Below, one piece after another: positions 24,158 through 31,317 of a DNA stretch of 37,048 nt. Location of the stretch: the NCBI GenBank assembly GCA_011620645.1, contig WOYS01000011.1:1-37048 (forward strand), read 5' to 3'. The first letter of the stretch is position 1. Every line of letters begins with the position of its first letter. This DNA comes from Mycobacterium sp. Lineage in GTDB: Bacteria; Actinomycetota; Actinomycetes; Mycobacteriales; Mycobacteriaceae. Below the pieces are notes generated by a model that did not search any database, was not told the origin of the DNA, and worked only from the letters and a program-made list of their open reading frames with translations. The position numbers and the translations under genes are program-made.

Positions 24158-24233
24158 GCCCCCGTAGCTCAGGGGATAGAGCGTCTGCCTCCGGAGCAGA
24201 AGGCCGCAGGTTCGATTCCTGCCGGGGGCACCA
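24158..24233 (+). tRNA. tRNA-Arg (anticodon CCG)
   Basis: A 76-base cloverleaf can be drawn by eye. The acceptor GCCCCCG (24158-24164) pairs with CGGGGGC (24223-24229), then comes discriminator A and an encoded CCA. The anticodon stem TCTGC/GCAGA (24184-24188 and 24196-24200) encloses the loop CTCCGGA with anticodon CCG at 24191-24193, which reads CGG. The T-arm GCAGG-TTCGATT-CCTGC is perfect. It reads away from argS, the synthetase that charges it. Confidence 0.98.
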
Positions 24234-24335
24234 CGTTGACCAGCGGTTATGCATTCCGGCGTCGCAGCCGTGCAATCCCCCGCGGGGACACCAAGCCAGC
24301 GGCATCACCTACATCGTGCTGCTCATGCAGAAGGT

Positions 24336-25109
24336 CTAAGGCAGCAGAATCCGGTAGCTGTTCGGCCAATCCTTGCCGCTGACCAGGTATTCCGAACCGG
24401 CGACGTGGGCGATACCGCTGACCACCTGACGCTGCCGGCTGCGCTCGGCCGAGTTCCACAAGTTGGATACATCGGCGACGAGGTTCACCACACCGGTACC
24501 GGGATCGATCCGGACAAAAGTGTCATTCGGCCAGGCGACGGCCCACAGCTGCCCGTCGACGCACTCGAGTTCGTTCAATCCGTTCACGGGCTGGCCGTCG
24601 CGAGTCACCCGAACGCTAGCGATCACGGCGAATGTCGATGCGTCGTGGAATCGCAAGCGGTCACTGCCGTCGCTGCTGATGAATCGGGCACCGTCGTGGC
24701 ACAGGCCCCAGCCCTGACCTTCGACGGGTACCTCACGACGGGGTGTGAATGTCGCCTTGTCCCATTCGATCGCGACACCGTCTTTGTATGTCAGTTGCCA
24801 GATGCTCTCTCCGACAACGGCGATGCCCTCGCCGAAGTAGTCCCCTGGCAGCGCAACCGCGCGGATGACGGCCCCAGTCGCCGGATCGATCTGGCGCAGC
24901 TCGGATTTCCCCACCTCGCCGGTCGCCTCATACAGCGCCGGCCCGTCGAACTCCAGACCCTCGCTGTAGGCGCCAGGATCATGCGGCATCTCCGACAGAA
25001 CGGTGGGCACGACGACGGGCACGGGTTCGGCCTGAGCCGCCGGCGGGGCAGTCAGTGTCCCGGCGAGCACCGCAGACACCCACATCGACCCAAGAACTGC
25101 GCGTCGCAT
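24336..25109 (-). CDS. Secreted glutaminyl-peptide cyclotransferase (papaya-type glutamine cyclotransferase)
   Basis: Predicted to cyclise N-terminal glutamine to pyroglutamate outside the membrane. From ATG 25109 it has 257 residues: a signal peptide (basic MRRA, hydrophobic core, cleavage probably after AAQA) and then a beta-propeller-type domain. The segments YSEGLEFDGPALYEATGEVGKSELRQ, FGEGIAVVGESIWQLTYKDG, GWGLCHDG, SDGSDRL, LNELECVDGQLWAVAW, IDPGTGVV and VSGIAHV match the papaya-type QC family (Glu_cyclase_2). A GTG at 25121 is also possible; the ATG has GGAG 11 bases upstream. It overlaps no neighbour from this start and follows the GIY-YIG gene immediately, so the two are likely co-transcribed. 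Confidence 0.85.
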   Translation of the reverse strand: MRRAVLGSMWVSAVLAGTLTAPPAAQAEPVPVVVPTVLSEMPHDPGAYSEGLEFDGPALYEATGEVGKSELRQIDPATGAVIRAVALPGDYFGEGIAVVGESIWQLTYKDGVAIEWDKATFTPRREVPVEGQGWGLCHDGARFISSDGSDRLRFHDASTFAVIASVRVTRDGQPVNGLNELECVDGQLWAVAWPNDTFVRIDPGTGVVNLVADVSNLWNSAERSRQRQVVSGIAHVAGSEYLVSGKDWPNSYRILLP

Positions 25110-25111
25110 AT

Positions 25112-25744
25112 CTACGACCACTCCGCGAGCACGCGCATCTTGCCGGCCTTCACCGCCGCGTCCTTACGCCGCCTCTTCAACTCCGCCGCGAAAGCGTTTC
25201 GTTCGTTGTCCTGGAAGTTCAACGGCAGCACCAGCGCGCTGATCAGCTTGGGTTCCAGATGCCACGGCTCGGGGTGCAGTACCCAGGACACCGCCGCATT
25301 TTCGGCCATCCATTGCGTCAGTACGGCTTCCCCGCCCGCGAAGGTCTGTCGCTTGCCCGACCCGATCCGACGCAACGCGAAGCCAAGCTGATCACCGAGC
25401 AGGATACCGAGTGACTTACGCAGCGTGGACCCGTCCGCGCCCGCGTTGGCTGCGCCGAAGTGATAGCGGATGCGCTTGCGCAGATCCTGGGGGTGGCGCG
25501 GCTTACCATCGGATCGCGGGGGACCGGGACTGATCCCGACGTAGAGCAGTGTCCAGCCATCTCGTTGTTCGCAGCCGGCGATATCGATACCGCCAGGGAT
25601 TTCCCGGAACCACCAGCCATAGACGCCGGCTTGACCGGGCACCGGGTCCGGGTCCGCGAAGATCTCGGCGCGCGTATACCGCTGAGCAGCAATAAAATTC
25701 GCGATTGCAGTTGCGTTCCGCTTCGCGGATATCGACTCAGCCAT
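25112..25744 (-). CDS. GIY-YIG nuclease-like protein
   Basis: From ATG 25744 it has 210 residues. The GIY-YIG elements are visible: G-V-Y at residues 40-42, Y-V-G at 68-70 (TLLYVGISPGPP), the catalytic-type arginine in LRKRIRYHF (about R91), STLRKSLGILL, and a late glutamate and asparagine in EPKLISALVLPLN (E164, N176). The spacing between the first two motifs is longer than in classical homing or UvrC nucleases. The C-terminus is very basic (ELKRRRKDAAVKAGK), which suits nucleic-acid binding. Its substrate is unknown; stand-alone members are common in actinobacteria. The frame stays open upstream of 25744, but that part is not family-like. Confidence 0.75.
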   Translation of the reverse strand: MAESISAKRNATAIANFIAAQRYTRAEIFADPDPVPGQAGVYGWWFREIPGGIDIAGCEQRDGWTLLYVGISPGPPRSDGKPRHPQDLRKRIRYHFGAANAGADGSTLRKSLGILLGDQLGFALRRIGSGKRQTFAGGEAVLTQWMAENAAVSWVLHPEPWHLEPKLISALVLPLNFQDNERNAFAAELKRRRKDAAVKAGKMRVLAEWS

Positions 25745-25808
25745 ATGGCCCAGCGTAGTCGCAGCGGCCGGGGTTGCGACCGCTCGACCGCGCGTCTGGC
25801 CGGCGCCG

Positions 25809-26285
25809 TCAGGTAGGTGCGTGGCCTCGGGCCGATTCCTGGCCCAGGTAGTCACTGGCCAGCGCGGCGACGTGATCGGGCAATGACCCGGCGGCCACGT
25901 CGGCGAGGCTGGTCTCCTCCAGCACCGAACGCATGCTGGCCCGTAGCGCCCGCCAGACATCGGTCAGCGATGCCGTCGGACCCGAGTACGGCAGGTCGCC
26001 CAAGCCGATATCGCGGACGCTGGCCAACGGCCCGTCGATGCACCGCAACACATCGGCGATACTGATATCGGCGGCTGGGCGCGCCAACTCGTAACCACCG
26101 TCGCGCCCGCGGTGACTGCGCACCAGCCGGTCGCTGCGCAGATCCGAGAGAATATCGACCAGGAACTGAGCCGGAATGCCCTGCGCCTTGGCCAGATCAT
26201 CGGTTTTCACCAGTTCACCGTTGGCGACGGTGGCCAGCTGAATCATGGCGCGGACGGCGTACTCCGCCTTCGCCGACATCCGCAT
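25809..26285 (-). CDS. Rrf2-family transcriptional regulator
   Basis: DNA-binding regulator of 158 residues. The winged helix is at the N-terminus ([68 protein letters not shown]). It has one cysteine only (LRCIDG) and lacks the three-cysteine cluster of IscR, NsrR and RsrR, so an iron-sulfur sensor is unlikely. It resembles Rv1287, also next to cysDN in M. tuberculosis. The cysteine-metabolism regulator CymR of Firmicutes is also a cluster-free Rrf2 protein, so a sulfur role is a reasonable inference. The start is ATG 26285, with a second ATG two codons on. No strong ribosome binding site is seen. Confidence 0.9.
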   Translation of the reverse strand: MRMSAKAEYAVRAMIQLATVANGELVKTDDLAKAQGIPAQFLVDILSDLRSDRLVRSHRGRDGGYELARPAADISIADVLRCIDGPLASVRDIGLGDLPYSGPTASLTDVWRALRASMRSVLEETSLADVAAGSLPDHVAALASDYLGQESARGHAPT

Positions 26286-26298
26286 ACCGCGAATTCTG

Positions 26299-26331
26299 CC
26301 ATTGTGAGCCCGGGCCATTGTCTGAGCCCGG
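26299..26331. repeat. Imperfect direct repeat upstream of rrf2
   Basis: CCATTGTGAGCCCGG (26299-26313) is followed after one base by CCATTGTCTGAGCCCGG (26315-26331), the same sequence with two added bases. It lies 14 to 46 bases upstream of the rrf2 start codon, where an autoregulatory operator would be expected. Binding by the Rrf2 protein is only a suggestion. Confidence 0.6.
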
Positions 26332-26429
26332 CTCACCTCAGCGGCGGTGCGATGTAGGCAGCGGCACCGCTTCCGAGCAGAGCACCATTCCCCTTGGTCA
26401 CACTGGTATCGGCGTTGACGAGCACATGA

Positions 26430-26502
26430 CGTTCTGGAATGTAGTACTACCTGCAGTACTGCATTTCCCGCGGTACTGCAGGTAGTACTACCTTCCAGAA
26501 CG
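26430..26502. repeat. 73-bp nested inverted repeat between cysQ and rrf2
   Basis: The left arm (26430-26459, starting CGTTCTGGAA and ending CAGTAC) and right arm (26473-26502) are 30 bases each and complementary except for one position (T at 26440 against the G-type position of the other arm). They enclose a 13-base loop. The arms contain smaller perfect palindromes, such as AGGTAGTACTACCT in the right arm and GTAGTACTAC in the left. There is no T-tract on either side, so it is not a typical terminator. It could be a very stable RNA hairpin, a cruciform, an operator array or a remnant of a small mobile element. Confidence 0.95.
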
Positions 26503-26569
26503 CGTTGTTCCCCAGCTGGCGGAGTCCGGTGTGACAGGTGGGACCGATGATCTCGCAGCGTGGGCCACG

Positions 26570-27319
26570 CTAGTGCACCTTGGTGACCGCCAGCACCGCG
26601 TCGGCCAATTCGGGACGGCACACGATCAGGTCGGGGAGCAGCACGTTGTCCTGGTTGTAGATCAGCGGCGAGCCGTCGATGCGGGAGGTGAACAGACCTG
26701 CGGCGCGGGCGACGGCCACCGGGGCTGCCGAGTCCCATTCGTACTGGCCGCCGGCATGCACATAGACATCGGAGACACCCTGCACCACCGAGGCGACTTT
26801 CGCTCCCGCCGAACCCATTTCGACCAGGGTCCCACCCAGCGCATCCCGCACTGCGAGTGCGACCGCGGGCGGCCTGGTCCTCGACACCACGACACGAGGC
26901 GCGCCCCGGGCCGCCGGGGGTGCCACCACGGTCGGCGTGGCCAGGGTGACACCCCGCGCCGGTAACGCGACCGCCCCGACGACCAGCTCACCCTGCTGCC
27001 ACAGCGCGACATGCACGGCCCAGTCCGCGCGGCCGAGCTCGGAGAACTCGCGGGTGCCGTCCAAGGGGTCGATGATCCACACCCGCTCGGCAGACAATCG
27101 AGCCTTGTCGGCCCGCTCGGTCTCGGACGCCTCTTCGGAGAGCACCGCGTCAACCGGCCGGTACTGCGCCAGCGCGGCCATCAGGAATTCGTGGGACCGC
27201 TTGTCCCCCGCTGCTTTCCGGTCAGCTGGCGCGGCATCGGCGAACTCGGTGCGCACACCGAGCAGCAGCTCGCCGGCCTCGGTGGCCAATCGGGCGGCCA
27301 GTTCGTGGTCATCACTCAT
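26570..27319 (-). CDS. cysQ: 3'(2'),5'-bisphosphate nucleotidase CysQ (inositol monophosphatase family)
   Basis: Expected to remove the 3' phosphate from PAP (and PAPS), the by-product of sulfate activation and sulfotransfer. The 249 residues carry the metal-dependent phosphatase signatures: the acidic [34 protein letters not shown] and the C-terminal [16 protein letters not shown]. It is close in sequence to M. tuberculosis CysQ (Rv2131c, from memory), which lies elsewhere in that genome. It follows cysNC after 31 bases on the same strand, so it is likely part of the cysD operon. Other members act on inositol phosphate or fructose bisphosphate; the cys context favours PAP. Confidence 0.88.
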   Translation of the reverse strand: MSDDHELAARLATEAGELLLGVRTEFADAAPADRKAAGDKRSHEFLMAALAQYRPVDAVLSEEASETERADKARLSAERVWIIDPLDGTREFSELGRADWAVHVALWQQGELVVGAVALPARGVTLATPTVVAPPAARGAPRVVVSRTRPPAVALAVRDALGGTLVEMGSAGAKVASVVQGVSDVYVHAGGQYEWDSAAPVAVARAAGLFTSRIDGSPLIYNQDNVLLPDLIVCRPELADAVLAVTKVH

Positions 27320-27350
27320 GCGCGATCCGCCTTCGGCTCCTCACCGAAAG

Positions 27351-29201
27351 TCAGTCTCTGGTACCTAACAGGTCGACGACCTGCTGCGCCAGTGCGTCCG
27401 GCGACTGATCCGGCGTCAACCGCAGATCCGGATTCTTCGGCCGCTGGTAGGGGCTGTCGATACCGGTGAAGTGGGTGATTTCACCACGGCGAGCTTTAGC
27501 GTACAGACCCTTGGGATCGCGGCGCTCGCAATCCTCCAGCGGCGTATCGCAGAACACCTCGAAGAAGTCGAAACCCTGCTCGGTGTGCACCGTGCGAGCC
27601 AGCTCCCGGTGTGCTTCCAGCGGGCTGATCGCAGGAACCAGCACGATCTGCCCGGAATCGGCCAGCAGTGTCGCGATATGAGCCAGCCGGCGCAGGTTCT
27701 CGGCGCGATCGTCCATCGAGAAGCCGAGATCGGCGTTCAGACCGTGACGCACGTTGTCCCCATCGAGCACATAGGCGGGGCGGCCGGCGGCGAGCAGCTT
27801 CTGCTCGACGAGCATTGCCAACGAGGACTTTCCGGATCCGGACAGACCGGTGAACCAGACGGTGGATCCCTTGGACAGCCGGTCGGCGGCGGTCACCAGA
27901 TTCTGGTGGCGCACCGCGTTCGGGCTGGCGGCACGGTTGGCCGCCGACGTCGTGTCGCGCACCATGCCCGCGGCAACGGTGCCGTTGGTGTCGGGGTCGA
28001 TCAGGATGAACGACCCGGTGGACGGATTGCGCGAGTACTCGTCGAGCAGCAGCGGGACCTGAGTACGCAGCGTGATGCGGCCGAGTTCGTTGAGCTTCAA
28101 CGCCGTTGCGCTCTTGTCACGGTGCAGCGTGTTGACGTCGAGGCGGTAGTCCAGGGCCGCCACCCTGGCTCTGGTGGTGCGGGTGGTGTGTTTGATGATG
28201 TAGTCGCGGCCGGGCTCCAGCGCCGCGGCGTCTGCCATCCAGCACACCATGGCGTCGAACTCCTGGCTGGCGTCGGGCTGGTTGCTGGCGCGGGCGATCA
28301 TGTCCCCGCGGGAGACGTCGATATCGTCAGCCAGGCTGATCGATACCGCCATCGGCGGAAATGCCTCGGCGACAGGGCCGGTCGGCCCTTCGATCGTGGT
28401 GATGGTGCTGATCTTCCCGGCCGGCAGCACCACGATTTCGTCACCGGGGCGCAGCACACCGCTGGCGACGGTGCCCGCATAGCTGCGGTGGTCCGCATGC
28501 TCACGGGTCTGCGGCCGGATGACGTACTGCACCGGGAAGCGCACGTCGACCAGATTGCGGTCGCCGGCGATGTAGACCTCTTCGAGGTGATTCAGCAGCG
28601 CCGGGCCCTCGTACCACGGAGTGACATCCGACTTGGTGACCACGTTGTCGCCGTTGAGCGCCGACAGCGGAATGGTGGTGACATCGTGGATGTCGAGCCG
28701 GGCCGCGAATTCGTGGAAGTCGTCGCGGATCTTGTTGAACCGCTCCTCATCCCAGTCAACAAGGTCCATCTTGTTGACGGCCAGCACGATGTGCTGCACA
28801 CCGAGCAGCGAGGCCAGGAAGGCATGGCGACGGGACTGCTCGAGAAGGCCGTGACGGGCGTCGACCAGCACGATGGCCAATTGCGCGGTGGATGTGCCGG
28901 TCACCATGTTGCGGGTGTACTGCACATGCCCGGGAGTGTCGGCGATGATGAATTTGCGTTTGGAGGTGGCGAAGTACCGGTAGGCGACGTCGATGGTGAT
29001 GCCCTGTTCACGCTCGGCGCGCAGCCCGTCGGTCACCAAAGCCAGGTCGGTGTAATCGTTTCCGCGTTCCTGGGAGGTCCGCTCGACGGCCGCGAGCTGA
29101 TCCTCCATGACGGCCTTGGAGTCATAGAGCAGCCGGCCGATCAGCGTCGACTTGCCGTCGTCGACCGAACCTGCGGTCGCGATGCGAAGAAGCGTTGCCA
29201 T
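27351..29201 (-). CDS. cysNC: Bifunctional sulfate adenylyltransferase large subunit / APS kinase
   Basis: The first part (residues 1-420) is the GTPase that drives formation of APS from sulfate and ATP together with CysD. Its P-loop is GSVDDGKS (11-18), with DTPGH (88-92) and NKMD (143-146). The second part (about 430-616) is APS kinase, making PAPS, with P-loop GLSGSGKS (452-459), LDGDNVRHGLNADLGFS and PAISPLEAHRELAR. The fusion is normal in mycobacteria. Start ATG 29201 with GGGAAAA upstream; cysD ends 33 bases earlier. The products feed cysteine synthesis (APS) and sulfation reactions (PAPS). Confidence 0.98.
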   Translation of the reverse strand: MATLLRIATAGSVDDGKSTLIGRLLYDSKAVMEDQLAAVERTSQERGNDYTDLALVTDGLRAEREQGITIDVAYRYFATSKRKFIIADTPGHVQYTRNMVTGTSTAQLAIVLVDARHGLLEQSRRHAFLASLLGVQHIVLAVNKMDLVDWDEERFNKIRDDFHEFAARLDIHDVTTIPLSALNGDNVVTKSDVTPWYEGPALLNHLEEVYIAGDRNLVDVRFPVQYVIRPQTREHADHRSYAGTVASGVLRPGDEIVVLPAGKISTITTIEGPTGPVAEAFPPMAVSISLADDIDVSRGDMIARASNQPDASQEFDAMVCWMADAAALEPGRDYIIKHTTRTTRARVAALDYRLDVNTLHRDKSATALKLNELGRITLRTQVPLLLDEYSRNPSTGSFILIDPDTNGTVAAGMVRDTTSAANRAASPNAVRHQNLVTAADRLSKGSTVWFTGLSGSGKSSLAMLVEQKLLAAGRPAYVLDGDNVRHGLNADLGFSMDDRAENLRRLAHIATLLADSGQIVLVPAISPLEAHRELARTVHTEQGFDFFEVFCDTPLEDCERRDPKGLYAKARRGEITHFTGIDSPYQRPKNPDLRLTPDQSPDALAQQVVDLLGTRD

Positions 29202-29234
29202 GTTATTTTCCCGTCGCTTCGCTGGCCCGGGCCA

Positions 29235-30164
29235 TCAGAAGTACCCCTCGCGTTTGCGGTCTTCCATACCTGCCTCAGAGATGCGGTCATCGGCGCGGGT
29301 TGCGCCACGCTCGGTGAGCCGGGACACCGCGGTCTCGGCGATCACCTCAGACACGGTGCCCGCCAACGATTCGACGCAGCCGGTGCAGGTGACATCACCG
29401 ACGGTGCGGAACCGCACGGTCTTCTCGACAATCGGCTCGTCCTTGCGCGGCTGCAGGAACTTGTGCACCGCCAGCAGCATGCCGTCGCGTTCGAACACCT
29501 GACGCTGGTGGGCGTAGTAGATGGACGGCAGCTTGACCTTCTCGGCGCCGATATAGGACCAGATGTCGAACTCGGTCCAGTTCGAGATCGGGAACGCCCG
29601 GATGTGCTCACCCTTGTGGTGGCGCCCGTTATAGAGGTTCCACAGCTCCGGACGTTGCGCCTTGGGATCCCACTGACCGAACTCGTCGCGGAAGCTGAAC
29701 ACCCGTTCCTTGGCACGGGCCTTCTCCTCGTCGCGCCGAGCCCCGCCGAAGGCGGCGTCGAACTTGTTGTCCCGAATGGCGCGCAGCAGCGTGAACGTCT
29801 GCATCGGGTTGCGCGACGGGAACGTCTCGACCACGCGGCCGGCATCGATATCGTCCTGCACCTTGGCCACGACCAGGCGTACCCCACCGTCGGCGACCAA
29901 CGCGTCGCGGACCTGGAGCACCTCGTCGAAATTGTGACCGGTGTCCACGTGCATCACCGGAAACGGCAGCCGGCCCGGGCGGAACGCCTTGATGGCCAGG
30001 TGCAGCATCACGATGGAGTCCTTGCCGCCGGAGAACAGCAGCACCGGCTTCTCGAACTCGGCGGCAACCTCGCGGATGATGTGGATGGCCTCGGCCTCCA
30101 ACGAACGCAGGTGGCTCAGCTCATAGCGGGCGGCGGCCGGGTCGAGATCGGCGGGAGCCGTCAT
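29235..30164 (-). CDS. cysD: Sulfate adenylyltransferase small subunit
   Basis: Catalytic adenylyltransferase subunit that forms a complex with CysN. It has 309 residues of the PP-loop ATP pyrophosphatase type, with the loop SGGKDS at residues 45-50 (VLLFSGGKDSIVMLHLA) and HVDTGHNFDEV. FGGARRDEEKARAKERVFSFRD and WTEFDIWSYI are family-conserved, and a C-terminal TCTGC pair is present. The start is ATG 30164. It lacks a clear ribosome binding site and its ATG overlaps the stop of a 15-codon open frame, which suggests translational coupling. It opens the cysD-cysNC-cysQ unit. Confidence 0.98.
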   Translation of the reverse strand: MTAPADLDPAAARYELSHLRSLEAEAIHIIREVAAEFEKPVLLFSGGKDSIVMLHLAIKAFRPGRLPFPVMHVDTGHNFDEVLQVRDALVADGGVRLVVAKVQDDIDAGRVVETFPSRNPMQTFTLLRAIRDNKFDAAFGGARRDEEKARAKERVFSFRDEFGQWDPKAQRPELWNLYNGRHHKGEHIRAFPISNWTEFDIWSYIGAEKVKLPSIYYAHQRQVFERDGMLLAVHKFLQPRKDEPIVEKTVRFRTVGDVTCTGCVESLAGTVSEVIAETAVSRLTERGATRADDRISEAGMEDRKREGYF

Positions 30165-30208
30165 CGCATCTCGATAAAGTTGGTAGATATGACCAGAATT
30201 GCAATCAT
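30161..30208 (-). CDS. Possible leader peptide ORF upstream of cysD
   Basis: A 15-codon open frame on the minus strand encodes MIAILVISTNFIEMR and ends TGA overlapping the cysD start (ATGA). Its ATG lies nine or fewer bases downstream of a promoter-like TTGACA...TAAATA, so it could be read from a leaderless transcript. It contains no cysteine codons, unlike the cysteine-rich leader ORFs reported upstream of some mycobacterial cys operons. The overlap itself would arise in one of three frames by chance, since cysD starts ATGAC. Expression is unproven. Confidence 0.35.
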   Translation of the reverse strand: MIAILVISTNFIEMR

Positions 30209-30215
30209 GGTTGGG

Positions 30216-30245
30216 TATTTAACAGCGACGACCCGCCGGTGTCAA
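30216..30245 (-). promoter_or_regulatory. Predicted cysD operon promoter
   Basis: On the minus strand, a consensus -35 TTGACA (30240-30245) and TAAATA (30216-30221) are 18 bases apart; TTAAAT at 17 bases is the alternative -10. It lies in an AT-rich patch unlike the surrounding DNA. The transcript would start within a few bases of the small ORF at 30208. It is the best non-rRNA promoter match in the window. Confidence 0.65.
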
Positions 30246-30301
30246 CGATTTGACGCGCCGACCGAGTCACCCCAGCACGCGCCACCTGCGCACCGATCTC
30301 C

Positions 30302-30307
30302 TACCCT
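30302..30307 (+). promoter_or_regulatory. Candidate -10 box for the opp operon
   Basis: TACCCT fits TANNNT and is followed after exactly six bases by an ATG at 30314. This is the spacing of leaderless mycobacterial transcripts. No -35 is visible at normal distance. A TTGACG occurs at 30250-30255 but too far upstream for this box. Confidence 0.35.
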
Positions 30308-30313
30308 GTCCGC

Positions 30314-30343
30314 ATGCAGCCCGACCGCGGATTCACCGCATGA
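30314..30343 (+). CDS. Possible nine-codon leader ORF upstream of oppB
   Basis: An open frame encoding MQPDRGFTA ends TGA overlapping the oppB start codon (ATGA at 30340-30343). With the -10-like box six bases before its ATG it could be the first frame of a leaderless opp transcript, bringing ribosomes to oppB, which has no clear ribosome binding site. It mirrors the arrangement at cysD on the other strand. Chance is not excluded. Confidence 0.3.
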   Translation: MQPDRGFTA

Positions 30344-31317
30344 CCCGCTTCCTGGCGCGTCGGCTGCTCAACTACGTCATCCTGCTCGCGCTGGCGTCTT
30401 TTTTCACGTTCACGTTGACGTCGCTGACCTTCTCGCCGCTGGACAGTCTGCTGGAACGCAACCCGCGGCCACCGCAGGCGGTGATCGACGCCAAGGCCGC
30501 CGAGCTGAACCTCGACAAGCCGATTCCGCTGCGCTACGGGGACTGGGTGTCGGGAGCCGTTCACGGCGACTTCGGCACGACGGTCACCGGCCAGCCGGTC
30601 ACCGACGAACTGTGGCGGCGCATCGGGGTGAGCCTGCGGCTGGTGCTCATCGGGTCGGTCATCGGCACCGTCATCGGCGTCGTCGTCGGCGCCTGGGGCG
30701 CGATCCGGCAATACCGCTTCTCCGACCGCGCCGTCACGCTGGCGTCGCTGCTGATCATCAGCGCACCGACGCTCGTCGTGGCCAACCTGCTGATCCTGGG
30801 CGCGCTGAAGGTGAACTCGATTCTCGGGGTGCAGCTGTTCGAATACACCGGGGAAACCTCGCCGGACGCTATCGGCGGCTGGTGGCAACAGTTCATCGAC
30901 CGCATCCAGCATCTGGTGTTGCCCACCTTCACGCTGGCGCTGGCCTCGATCGCCGGGTTCAGCCGCTACCAACGCAACGCCATGCTCGACGTGCTGGGGC
31001 AGGACTTCATCCGCACCGCCCGGGCCAAGGGCCTCACTCGGCGCCAGGCGCTGTTCAAACACGGCCTGCGCACCGCGCTGATCCCGATGGCCACCCTATT
31101 CGCCTACAGCGTCGGCGGGTTGTTCACCGGAGCGGTGTTCGTCGAGAAGATCTTCGGCTGGCACGGCATGGGCGAGTGGGCGATCCAGGGCATCAACTCG
31201 CAGGACACCAATATCGTCGTCGCCATCACGGTCTTCGCGGGCGTCACCATCCTGCTCGCCGGCCTGCTATCGGATGTCATCTACGCCGTCCTCGACCCCC
31301 GGGTGCGTGTCTCGTGA
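30340..31317 (+). CDS. oppB: Oligopeptide ABC transporter permease OppB
   Basis: Inner-membrane permease of a peptide importer. The 325 residues begin MTRFLARRLLNYVILLALASFF (helix 1), followed by a periplasmic segment and five more helices. The coupling region that contacts the ATPase is clear: GQDFIRTARAKGLTRRQALFKHGLRTALIP. FVEKIFGWHGMGEWAIQGI near the C-terminus is typical of DppB/OppB. The orthologue is Rv1283c. The start was chosen at ATG 30340; the frame extends upstream without family resemblance. Its stop overlaps the oppC GTG (GTGA). Confidence 0.95.
   Translation: MTRFLARRLLNYVILLALASFFTFTLTSLTFSPLDSLLERNPRPPQAVIDAKAAELNLDKPIPLRYGDWVSGAVHGDFGTTVTGQPVTDELWRRIGVSLRLVLIGSVIGTVIGVVVGAWGAIRQYRFSDRAVTLASLLIISAPTLVVANLLILGALKVNSILGVQLFEYTGETSPDAIGGWWQQFIDRIQHLVLPTFTLALASIAGFSRYQRNAMLDVLGQDFIRTARAKGLTRRQALFKHGLRTALIPMATLFAYSVGGLFTGAVFVEKIFGWHGMGEWAIQGINSQDTNIVVAITVFAGVTILLAGLLSDVIYAVLDPRVRVS

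Larger units (their letters stand above)
26286..26569. other. Regulatory-looking gap between rrf2 and cysQ
   Basis: This 284-base gap has no gene that I can support. Close to rrf2 it holds an imperfect direct repeat (26299-26331). Near cysQ it holds a 73-bp nested palindrome (26430-26502). It is the end of the cysDNCQ unit and the probable promoter region of rrf2. No convincing -35/-10 pair was found on the minus strand. Confidence 0.6.

Noticed and set aside
24234-24335. Attachment site or terminator after tRNA-Arg
   Set aside because: No copy of the tRNA 3' end and no stem followed by a T-run was found in the 100 bases after it.
26286-26738. Apparent N-terminal extension of the Rrf2 protein through the palindrome
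   Set aside because: The family begins at [11 protein letters not shown] (26285). The upstream part translates the palindrome and cysQ sequence and is low quality.
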